Assembly (NCBI GenBank): GCA_007132395.1
Contig: SLOR01000341.1
Coordinates: forward strand, 1 to 28,371
Source of the DNA: Bacteroidales bacterium
GTDB taxonomy: Bacteria > Bacteroidota > Bacteroidia > Bacteroidales > UBA7960
Length of the DNA: 28,371 bases
Direction: 5' to 3'
In this document: positions 7,189 to 14,549 of the stretch, piece by piece
How positions within the stretch are numbered: position 1 is the first letter of the stretch
Layout of the letters: each line of letters begins with the position of its first letter
The notes under the pieces: model-generated
Database searches by the model: none
Told to the model about the DNA's origin: nothing
What the model saw: the letters and a program-made list of their open reading frames with translations, nothing else
Translations under genes and position numbers: made by a program

Positions 7189-8109
7189 GTGAGTCAAAAT
7201 TTTGAACAACCCCGCTACAAAAAATTCGAAAACCTGGAGTTTCTGGCTCGCCAGGTAGTGGAAGGCTTTATTACCGGGCTGCACAAAAGTCCTTTTCATG
7301 GTTTTTCTGTTGAATTTGCAGAACACAGGATCTATAACCCCGGCGAATCCACAAAGCATATTGACTGGAGATTGTACGGGCGTACAGAAAAACTTTTCGT
7401 GAAGAAATACGAGGAAGAAACCAATTTGCGCTGTCAATTGGTAATTGACAATTCTTCGTCCATGTTTTTCCCTGAAGAAGGGGATATGTCCAAAATTGAT
7501 TTTGCATTGCAGGCTGCTGCTTCATTGATTTTTCTGCTTAAAAGACAAAGGGATGCCGTGGGCTTAAGCATTTTCAACAGTGAGTTGAAAGTACATACTC
7601 CAGCACGCTCTAATACAGCACATAGCAAGTTGTTGTTTGCACAGCTGGAAAATCTCTTACAACCTTCAGGAAGGGCTTTAAATCAAAAATCCAACCCTGC
7701 CAAGGTACTCCACGAAATTGCAGATAAGATTCCCAAACGCTCCCTGGTAATTGTTTTCAGTGATATGATGGAAAATGTTTCGGAACCCGCCGAAGTGTTT
7801 AGTGCCCTGCAGCATTTAAAACATAACAAGCATGAGGTAGTGCTTTTCCATATTTATGATAAAAAGAAAGAGCTGGAGTTCGACTATCAGAACCGGCCTT
7901 ACCGGTTTATCGATATGGAAACCGGGAAAGAGATGAAAGTAAACCCGGCTTCCATAAAAGTAAATTACCGGAAAAAGCTGGAAGAATTTCATAATCAACT
8001 TAAACTTAAGTGCATGCAATATCAAATTGACTTTGTCGCAGCAGATATTCATACAGGATTTGAAAATGTCTTGTTGTCATTTTTACTTAAAAAAACTAAG
8101 CTTTTTTAG
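7189..8109 (+). CDS. DUF58 domain protein with vWA-like fold
   Basis: 306 residues, no signal peptide or membrane segment. The family hallmark is the N-terminal block GFITGLHKSPFHGFSVEFAEHR and YNPGESTKHIDWRLYGRTEKLFVKKYEEE. It is followed by a von Willebrand A-like domain with a MIDAS-type start, LVIDNSSSM (about residues 83-91), where D-x-S-x-S is kept as D-N-S-S-S. DUF58 proteins usually sit next to a MoxR AAA+ ATPase and are thought to act as metal-dependent adaptor or chaperone partners. No MoxR gene is in this window. The start codon is GTG at 7189: it is the only candidate after the in-frame stop at 7171, and a nearby ATG at 7179 is out of frame. Alignment with family members (start …YKKFENLEFLARQVVEGF) supports it. 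Confidence 0.85.
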   Translation: MSQNFEQPRYKKFENLEFLARQVVEGFITGLHKSPFHGFSVEFAEHRIYNPGESTKHIDWRLYGRTEKLFVKKYEEETNLRCQLVIDNSSSMFFPEEGDMSKIDFALQAAASLIFLLKRQRDAVGLSIFNSELKVHTPARSNTAHSKLLFAQLENLLQPSGRALNQKSNPAKVLHEIADKIPKRSLVIVFSDMMENVSEPAEVFSALQHLKHNKHEVVLFHIYDKKKELEFDYQNRPYRFIDMETGKEMKVNPASIKVNYRKKLEEFHNQLKLKCMQYQIDFVAADIHTGFENVLLSFLLKKTKLF

Positions 8110-8152
8110 ATTTAAGTCAAAAAAAAAGGGGGTATGTATAAACAAATCGGGG

Positions 8153-8186
8153 TTTGTAAAAGCTTTGCTGTTTTTTTGTATTTTTC
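8153..8186 (+). promoter_or_regulatory. Possible promoter of the hybrid kinase operon
   Basis: TTTG (8153-8156), 22 bases, then TATTTTTC (8179-8186), 7 of 8 to TAnnTTTG. It ends 25 bases before the ATG at 8211. The spacing is slightly long. Confidence 0.35.
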
Positions 8187-8210
8187 TATGGATTTAAAAA
8201 ACAAAAATTG

Positions 8211-11200
8211 ATGCCTTTTGCTTCAAGCAGTTTTAACAAAACCATCCTGATCGTATTGTGCGTGTTTGTATTGCAAAACGTTACGGGAAAGGAAATACAC
8301 TTTGAAACATTAAGTTCCTCGCAAAGAGAAGAACTTATAGAGCAGTTTCTGGTTCATGGCTCTGATCGCTTAAGATTGCAACACGATGCACGCATGGAGT
8401 ATGCCCGCCAGGCACTTGAAAATGCCATAATTCTTGATAATGATTTACTTGTGGCACGGGCACGCTTGCTTTTGGGTGAGTTACACTACCAGAAAGGTGA
8501 ATTTGAACAGGCATCGCAAATGCTCAATCAGGTGTTGACTTTTGCCGGGGAAAGCAAGAATATAGAGCTGGAAAACCTTTCACTCAATGTTTTGGGGAAT
8601 ATAGCAAGACAATACGGCGACTTTTACGTGGCACTGGAATCCATTTTTACTGCCTACCGATTAATTGACAGGGACGAAACCCTTTCGCACCTGATACCCG
8701 CCAGTGCCAACAATCTGGGTGTTATTTACCGTCATCTGGGAGATTATGAACTTGCCCGACGTTACTATACCGAAGCGCTGGAATACGCCATACTGCACAG
8801 CGATACCCATAACCTTATTCATACCTATACCAACATCGGAAACCTTTTCCGGGCAGAGAAAAACATGGAACTTGCCTACGCTCAATACGACAAGGGTATG
8901 AAATTGGCAAGGCAAACACGCGATGTGTATCATCTTGCATCGCTCAACAACAACATCGGTAATACCTTCCGCGATCAAGGAGATGCGGAAGAGGCTTTCA
9001 GTCACTATTTTAAAGCGCTTTCATTTCTCGACGAAAGTTACCTTGCAGGCCTGAGGGCTGTAATTTACCGCAATATCGGCCGTACCTATATAATGCAGCA
9101 AAATCCTCAACAGGCCCTTTCCTATATCATGAAAAGTCTAGAAATTACCGAGGATATAAATGTGAAACGATTTACCCGCGATAATTACCTAACCCTTGCA
9201 CAGATAATTTACGGGCAGGGTGATGTGGAAAAGGCTTATGGCTACCTTGAAAAATATGTCAACCTGAATCAGGAACTCTATAATAATCAACTGATAAATA
9301 GTATAGCGTATTTTAATGAGAGATACTCCGAAGCTCTTTTTCAGGAAGGTTTGCTGCGGTTTAAGCTAGAGCGCAACCTGTTGATTCTCATGATAACTGT
9401 GCTTGCCCTGGTATTTCTTATTACCTCTTCTTTGCTGATATTCAGGAATAATAAAAATAAAAAGCGCTACATACAAAGGCTTCAGGAAATCATTGTTGAT
9501 AAGGAGATTACCGAAAAAGCACTTATCCAGAGCAAGGAGAATTATCAAACGCTTATCAAAACCCTCAACGAAGGGCTTATCGTGCTGGACCTGGAAAACA
9601 AAATTGAATTTCTCAACTTTAAGGCCTGTAAAGTGCTTGGAGTGGAAGACAAAAATGAGGTGCTGGGAAAAAATTTCCAGCGTTTCTTGCTTACCACTGA
9701 AGATGAGAAGCTTTTCCTTGATAAGATGGAGTTACAGAAAATGGGGATCTCCGACCATTATGAGGTGAAGATGAAAAACATGGCAGAGGATGTAATGTGG
9801 GTGAACCTCAGCAGTGCTCCCATTCTCGATGAGAACCTCAAATCTAAAGGTACTGTTACCCTTATTACCGATGTTTCCGAACGCAAAAAATCAGAACAAA
9901 CCTACAATGAACTTACTTCCAGCCTGAATCAGAAGATTAAGCAACTCAATTGTCTGTACGACATATCTGACCTTTCAGGAGTGCCCGGAATCACATTCGA
10001 AGAGATTATTGAAAAAGCGCTGGAAATTATCCCGGTAGGCTTAAAATACACCCACGATATTGGCGTGCAGATTATGTTTGATAACAAGGTGTATTCTTCG
10101 CCTGAATTTAAAGATACCCCCTGGTCGTACATCGTTCCCATCAAGGCCCAGAAGAAAAAACTGGGTTACCTGAAAGTGGTGTACCTGGAGGAGAAGCCCA
10201 ATATCAACAAGGATCCATTCCATTTTAACGAAAAGATTCTTCTCAAAAATATTTCCGAAAAGTTCGGCCAGATTATAGAATCCAGGCAGTTATACAATGT
10301 ATTGTCGGAAAACCAGGCCAGGCTTGAGGAAGTGCAACGCATTGCCCGCATCGGAAACTGGGAAAAGGATCTTACAAGCGGTACATGTAGCTTTTCTGAC
10401 AACTTCTTCGACATTATTGATGTAATACCTGAAAAGAAAAGCTTTTTCGACTATTCCAAACTGCTGGAAATGATTCATCCCGAAGACCTGGGAATATTCC
10501 GCAAACTGGAGGATGTTGCTCAAAACAAGAATGAAAAACCCTTGATGAGTGGCTATTACAGGATTATTACCCGACAGGGAATTGTGAAAAATATTTTCTC
10601 CAGTCGTAAAATTTCCTACGACGAGGGTAATGTTGCCCTACGTTGTGTTTACACAGTGCAGGACGTTACAGGCGAAATGTTTCAGCACAATTTCAGGCAC
10701 AATATCGAGCTGGCCCTAAAAACTACCTCGGCCCGGCAGGAGGTCCTTTCGCGTACAAGCCATAAACTGCATGACCCTGTATGGGAAATTAATGCCATGG
10801 TTGACCATTTGCTGAAAACCCGCCTCAATAAAACCCAGAAAGAATTAGTGCAAAACCTTTACAATTCCTGTAAAGATGTTTCTCAAATTGTCAGCAATAT
10901 GGAGGAGTTATCAGGGCAGGAAAAGAATAAACTGCAATCCTCCGATCAGAGCTTCGATATGTTTAAAATGCTGGAAAGGTTACAGGATTTCTTTGGGGCA
11001 TTAACACGGCATAAAAAGGTATCACTTAAGTTGAATGCAGATAAGAGCATTCCACGAGTCATCCATACCGACGAAAACCATTTGCACGAAGTTTTATCAA
11101 ACCTTTTGTCCAATGCTGTAAGACATACTGATTCGGGCGAAGTCGTTCTTAACGTGAGCTGCGAGGCAGTATCGGCTGATACCATTACACTGGGCTTTGA

Positions 11201-11891
11201 GGTGATAGATCAGGGAGCGCTACAGGATATTAGCAAGCCGAATGATAAACTGAAACCCTTCGATTATATCGATGAATCATTTCTGCGCAGCCGGGACGAA
11301 AGTGGGCTGGCCTTCACAATGTCGCAGAAAATTGTTGAACTGCTGGGAGGAAGCATTGTAGTGCGAAAAACACGCAATAAGGGCAATTCCTATTCCTTTA
11401 AAATTGTTGCCAGAACTGTACCATCAGAAAACGATGCCATTAGCAGCTATGATATAATTTCCGGCAAAAACAGAAAGTACCTGGAGGGGGCAAGAATTTT
11501 ATGTATTGATGACAGTATTATTGACCAGAAAGTTGTTGCACTTATGCTTTCGCAGGCCAAAGCAAGTGCTGTGTTTGCCAATACAGGACAGGAGGCAATA
11601 AAACTGCTGAAAAAAGAAAACTATGATGCCATTTTGCTGGACCTTGTAATGCCTTCAATGGACGGTATAGATACCATGAAAGCCATTAAAACCGAAGTGC
11701 GCGATTATCCGCCTGTAATTGCCCTGAGCGGCAGTATTACCGAAGACAATAAACAGTTGTGCCTTGCCAATGGAATGGTGGAGTTGATTTCTAAACCGGT
11801 AGATGCTCCGGTACTTTACAATAAGCTGGCGCACTGGATAGAAAAAGAAAAAACTGAAATTACAAAAAACATATTGAAAAAGCAGGGATGA
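8211..11891 (+). CDS. Hybrid sensor histidine kinase: TPR-TM-PAS-GAF-like-PAS-HisKA-HATPase-receiver
   Basis: 1226 residues. A signal peptide (about 5-24) leads to a periplasmic region of TPR-like helical repeats (about 30-385) with pairs such as NLGVIYRHLGDYELARRYY, then one membrane segment (about 389-411). Inside follow a PAS domain (443-565), a GAF-like region (570-690) with LYDISDLSGVPGITFEEIIEK, a PAS_3 domain (700-830, containing IGNWEKDLTSG), and a HisKA-like helix where the usual H-E-x-x-x-P is SHKLHDPVWEINAM (His851). The HATPase has its N-box Asn968 (LSNLLSNAVRHT), but the G1 box is DQGALQ and the G2 box ESGLAF; the usual DxGxG and GLGL are lost. The receiver is intact: D1100/D1101, phospho-acceptor D1144, S1173, K1195. 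TTG at 8208 is also in frame; the adjacent ATG at 8211 is preferred. The stop overlaps the next start by ATGA. Confidence 0.9.
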   Translation: MPFASSSFNKTILIVLCVFVLQNVTGKEIHFETLSSSQREELIEQFLVHGSDRLRLQHDARMEYARQALENAIILDNDLLVARARLLLGELHYQKGEFEQASQMLNQVLTFAGESKNIELENLSLNVLGNIARQYGDFYVALESIFTAYRLIDRDETLSHLIPASANNLGVIYRHLGDYELARRYYTEALEYAILHSDTHNLIHTYTNIGNLFRAEKNMELAYAQYDKGMKLARQTRDVYHLASLNNNIGNTFRDQGDAEEAFSHYFKALSFLDESYLAGLRAVIYRNIGRTYIMQQNPQQALSYIMKSLEITEDINVKRFTRDNYLTLAQIIYGQGDVEKAYGYLEKYVNLNQELYNNQLINSIAYFNERYSEALFQEGLLRFKLERNLLILMITVLALVFLITSSLLIFRNNKNKKRYIQRLQEIIVDKEITEKALIQSKENYQTLIKTLNEGLIVLDLENKIEFLNFKACKVLGVEDKNEVLGKNFQRFLLTTEDEKLFLDKMELQKMGISDHYEVKMKNMAEDVMWVNLSSAPILDENLKSKGTVTLITDVSERKKSEQTYNELTSSLNQKIKQLNCLYDISDLSGVPGITFEEIIEKALEIIPVGLKYTHDIGVQIMFDNKVYSSPEFKDTPWSYIVPIKAQKKKLGYLKVVYLEEKPNINKDPFHFNEKILLKNISEKFGQIIESRQLYNVLSENQARLEEVQRIARIGNWEKDLTSGTCSFSDNFFDIIDVIPEKKSFFDYSKLLEMIHPEDLGIFRKLEDVAQNKNEKPLMSGYYRIITRQGIVKNIFSSRKISYDEGNVALRCVYTVQDVTGEMFQHNFRHNIELALKTTSARQEVLSRTSHKLHDPVWEINAMVDHLLKTRLNKTQKELVQNLYNSCKDVSQIVSNMEELSGQEKNKLQSSDQSFDMFKMLERLQDFFGALTRHKKVSLKLNADKSIPRVIHTDENHLHEVLSNLLSNAVRHTDSGEVVLNVSCEAVSADTITLGFEVIDQGALQDISKPNDKLKPFDYIDESFLRSRDESGLAFTMSQKIVELLGGSIVVRKTRNKGNSYSFKIVARTVPSENDAISSYDIISGKNRKYLEGARILCIDDSIIDQKVVALMLSQAKASAVFANTGQEAIKLLKKENYDAILLDLVMPSMDGIDTMKAIKTEVRDYPPVIALSGSITEDNKQLCLANGMVELISKPVDAPVLYNKLAHWIEKEKTEITKNILKKQG

Positions 11892-12277
11892 ACGATTTTT
11901 ACCAAAGAATAGAAGAAACGGGAAACTTTCCCCAGATAAACTCCAAAACACTTGAGAACCTGAGAAGAAGCACTGCCGATAATCCTGCCATGCTCAAAGA
12001 AATCTTCCAAAGCTTTATTGAAGACTCCGAAGACCTTATGCGGGAAATTAACGATGCATTAAACAGCAACAATAACCCGATGTATGCTTCCGCCGTTCAT
12101 TCTCTCAAAGGCTTGAGCGGCACCATTGGCTGTACACGTATGTTTGAAATCCTTAAACTGATGGATTTGCTGAACAAGGAGGAGCAGTTTGAAGAATCAA
12201 GAAAAGGACTGGATGTACTCACCGTTAACTTCAGGGAGCTTGAGCAGGTAATTGAATCGGAAATTTTCTCCCTGTAA
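11888..12277 (+). CDS. HPt domain phosphotransfer protein
   Basis: 129 residues, all helical and soluble. The histidine phosphotransfer motif AVHSLKGLSGTIGCTRM places the phospho-accepting His at residue 71. The helix around NPAMLKEIFQSFIEDSEDLMREI precedes it, as in HPt bundles. Its ATG overlaps the kinase TGA by four bases (ATGA), so translation is probably coupled and the two products made in similar amounts. By context it should exchange phosphate with the receiver at the end of the kinase protein and pass it to a response regulator that is not encoded here. The next feature is the convergent oxoamine synthase gene, so the operon ends here. Confidence 0.9.
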   Translation: MNDFYQRIEETGNFPQINSKTLENLRRSTADNPAMLKEIFQSFIEDSEDLMREINDALNSNNNPMYASAVHSLKGLSGTIGCTRMFEILKLMDLLNKEEQFEESRKGLDVLTVNFRELEQVIESEIFSL

Positions 12278-12320
12278 TCCTGCACTCATTATTGCATTTC
12301 GCTTTCTGAGGAAAATATAC

Positions 12321-12455
12321 AAAAAAAAAGAGGCTGTCTCAATTGTGCCGGTTGGTCGTTGAGCCTGTCGAAACGACATTTGACCATTAGTCAGATACCC
12401 GCTTCCACATGCTCAGCGTCCGGAAATCATCGGGCTTTTGAGACAGCTTCTTTTT
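12321..12455. repeat. Inverted-repeat element between convergent genes, candidate MITE or bidirectional terminator
   Basis: Arms AAAAAGAGGCTGTCTCAA (12325-12342) and TTGAGACAGCTTCTTTTT (12438-12455) pair over 18 bases with one mismatch. Each strand therefore ends in a stem followed by a T run, suiting the end of both the HPt gene (plus) and the oxoamine synthase gene (minus). The 95-base interior is too long for an ordinary terminator loop and carries its own inverted repeat, GTCGTT/AAACGAC (12355-12377), around GAGCCTGTCG, a type of sequence I recall from Bacteroidota intergenic repeats. There is no coding capacity. Confidence 0.6.
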
Positions 12456-12475
12456 ATGTTTGAAAAGACCTCTGT

Positions 12476-13735
12476 TTATTTTGAAATATCCACAATTTCT
12501 CCTGTGGAATATTTTCCGGCATCAAGATTTTCCTTGATTTTTGTGAATGCATTCAGGGTGTACTCCACATCTTCCAGGGTGTGTACCGCTGTGGGTATAA
12601 TGCGGATAATGATAACTCCTTTGGGTACCACCGGATAGCCTACCACGGAGCAGAAGATATTATAGTTTTCTCTCAGGTCGTAAGCCAGGTTGGTCCCTTC
12701 ACTGGTTTGCCCTGAAAGGAATACGGGGGTTACCGGCGACTCGGTGTTGCCAAGGTTAAAACCGCGCTCCCTGAGCCCGTTTTGCAAGGCATTGGTAATG
12801 GTCCAGAGTTTCTCCCTGTATTCGGGATGTTTTCTTACCAGGTCAAGTCTTTTGAGTGCTCCTACTACCAGGGGCATAGGCAGTGATTTGGCAAAAATCT
12901 GGCTACGCATATTGTACATCAGGAAGTAGATTACCTCTTTGGTCGATGCCACAAAAGCACCGATAGATGCCATGGATTTGGCAAATGTGCCAAAGTACAC
13001 ATCAATGCCGTCATTGACCCCCAGGTGTTCTCCTACACCCGCCCCGGTGGGGCCCATGGTGCCGAAGCCGTGCGCATCATCTACAAATAAACGGAAGTTA
13101 TATTGTTTTTTCAGGGCAACTATTTCGTCCAGTTTGCCCAAATCGCCTGACATTCCGAAAACTCCTTCGGTGATAACCAGAATACCGCCGCCGGTTTCCT
13201 GTGTTACCCTGGTGGCGCGTTCCAGTTGTTTTTTCAGGTTCTCAATATTGTTGTGAGGAAATACGAATCTTTTACCCAGATGCAGACGAACGCCATCCAC
13301 GATGCAGGCATGTGACTCGGAGTCGTATACAATCACATCTTTACGATCTACAAGGGCGTCGATGATGGATACCATGCCCTGGTAGCCATAGTTGAGCAGG
13401 TAGGCCGATTCTTTTCCTACGAAAGTGGCCAGTTCCCTTTCCAGTTGCTCATGCAAATCACTCTGCCCCGACATCATACGTGCTCCCATGGGTAAAGCAA
13501 GGCCGTATTGCGCACAGGCATCAGTATCAGCCTTTCTTACCTCAGGATGATTGGCAAGACCCAGGTAGTTGTTCAAACTCCATACAAGTTTTTCCTTGCC
13601 ACGAAACTTCATGCGGTTGGAGATATCGCCTTCCAGTTTAGGAAAAGCAAAATAGCCATGAATCCGGTCGGCATACTGACCCAATGGCCCCATATTTTGT
13701 GTCGCTTTATTGAATATATCCACGGTAGGTATCAT
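12476..13735 (-). CDS. Alpha-oxoamine synthase (serine palmitoyltransferase- or cysteate acyltransferase-like)
   Basis: 419 residues, fold-type I PLP enzyme that condenses an amino acid with an acyl-CoA and releases CO2. Family features: NNYLGLANHPEV, the dimer-interface loop GARMMSGQSDLHEQLE, His142 in DSESHACIVDG that stacks on PLP, VDDAHGFG (D219, H222), and Schiff-base Lys253 in FGTFAKSMASIGA. The N-terminus has about 25 more residues than short bacterial SPTs. In Bacteroidota, close relatives are serine palmitoyltransferase (sphingolipids), cysteate fatty-acyltransferase (sulfonolipids, capnine) and glycine C-acetyltransferase. Residues deciding among them cannot be assigned by eye, so I do not name the substrate. 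There is no signal peptide. A strong promoter lies at 13762-13793. The preceding M23 gene stops 125 bases upstream. Confidence 0.88.
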   Translation of the reverse strand: MIPTVDIFNKATQNMGPLGQYADRIHGYFAFPKLEGDISNRMKFRGKEKLVWSLNNYLGLANHPEVRKADTDACAQYGLALPMGARMMSGQSDLHEQLERELATFVGKESAYLLNYGYQGMVSIIDALVDRKDVIVYDSESHACIVDGVRLHLGKRFVFPHNNIENLKKQLERATRVTQETGGGILVITEGVFGMSGDLGKLDEIVALKKQYNFRLFVDDAHGFGTMGPTGAGVGEHLGVNDGIDVYFGTFAKSMASIGAFVASTKEVIYFLMYNMRSQIFAKSLPMPLVVGALKRLDLVRKHPEYREKLWTITNALQNGLRERGFNLGNTESPVTPVFLSGQTSEGTNLAYDLRENYNIFCSVVGYPVVPKGVIIIRIIPTAVHTLEDVEYTLNAFTKIKENLDAGKYSTGEIVDISK

Positions 13736-13761
13736 TTAAAATGGTTAACAAAATGAATGTG

Positions 13762-13793
13762 CAAAACTATGATTTTATTTGAGTTTATGCAAA
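13762..13793 (-). promoter_or_regulatory. Bacteroidota-type promoter of the oxoamine synthase gene
   Basis: Minus strand: TTTG (13790-13793), 20 bases, TAGTTTTG (13762-13769), a full consensus match at both boxes. The -7 box is 26 bases before the start codon. A 6-bp dyad TGTAAG/CTTACA (13798-13811) just upstream on the minus strand runs into seven T bases that merge with the -33 box, and may serve as terminator for the uvrB-M23 transcript. Confidence 0.7.
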
Positions 13794-13860
13794 AAAATGT
13801 AAGCCCTTACAAGCCCAATAATTAAGGGGTTTGGCAAGATATGAAAAACGGGGAATTAGA

Positions 13861-14544
13861 TTATTTACCAAGGGAGAAGAAAACAACCGGGTCGGGGCAG
13901 ATACGCCTGTAGTCCATTTCTTGCTTTTTGCTGCAAACGCCGGGAAAATCACCCTCTTTCCCATTCATATCGCCCATTACCTGGAAGTGCAGGTGGGGAG
14001 GCCAGTCGCCGTTGACAGGAAAGTTGCCCACCTGGCAAAAGGGTTCTCCCTTTTCAATGACTTTCCCCTTTTTTATGTTTTGCAGCGATTCAAGGCTCAG
14101 GTGTCCATAGAGTGTGTAAAAGGTTGTTTCACCCAGTTGATGTTCCAGGATAATGGTTGGGCCATAGTCGCCGTAGTTGGCGTTATTGGCAAAACTGTGC
14201 ACCGTGGCATTGAGGGGGGCATAAACATTTTGCCCGGCCGGCGTCCATACATCGATGCCCAGGTGTATGCTGCGGGCTTCCTGCGGCGAAATTGAAAAGA
14301 GAGGGCTGCGACGGTATATTTCACGGTCCTCCATATAACCCCCGTAGCCGTAAATTTTTCCAGCTTTCTCAATTTTTTTAAAAACGAAGCGGTTGAGTCC
14401 CTCAATATCTTTAAAATCAATGGATTTCATTTCCGGGTTGTGAACACTGAAATCCATCATGAGCGTATTCTCCGGGGTGAGATCAGGTTGAAAAAGGGGG
14501 CTGAACTCCTCTTTGTGAAGTGCAAGTGTATCTGTTAGTGTCAT
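13861..14544 (-). CDS. Peptidase M23 (LytM-like) domain protein without signal peptide
   Basis: 227 residues. The C-terminal half is an M23 metallopeptidase fold: HLGID (H94 and D98), YGHLS (H148) and PHLHF (H184, H186) give the full HxxxD...H...HxH zinc and catalytic set. Residues 1-80 are a separate N-terminal part with DFSVHNPEMKSIDF and a YGYGGYMEDREIYRRS stretch. M23 enzymes usually cut peptidoglycan cross-links outside the cytoplasm, yet no signal peptide, lipobox or membrane segment is visible at this start. The start lies 5 bases after the uvrB stop, which argues against a long missed N-terminus. It is either exported by another route or acts on a cytoplasmic substrate. Co-transcription with uvrB is likely; a functional link is not shown. 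Confidence 0.85.
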   Translation of the reverse strand: MTLTDTLALHKEEFSPLFQPDLTPENTLMMDFSVHNPEMKSIDFKDIEGLNRFVFKKIEKAGKIYGYGGYMEDREIYRRSPLFSISPQEARSIHLGIDVWTPAGQNVYAPLNATVHSFANNANYGDYGPTIILEHQLGETTFYTLYGHLSLESLQNIKKGKVIEKGEPFCQVGNFPVNGDWPPHLHFQVMGDMNGKEGDFPGVCSKKQEMDYRRICPDPVVFFSLGK

Positions 14545-14549
14545 GGTGT

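Noticed and set aside
8208..8210. TTG as start of the hybrid kinase
   Set aside because: The next codon is ATG at 8211, a stronger start that leaves the signal peptide intact.
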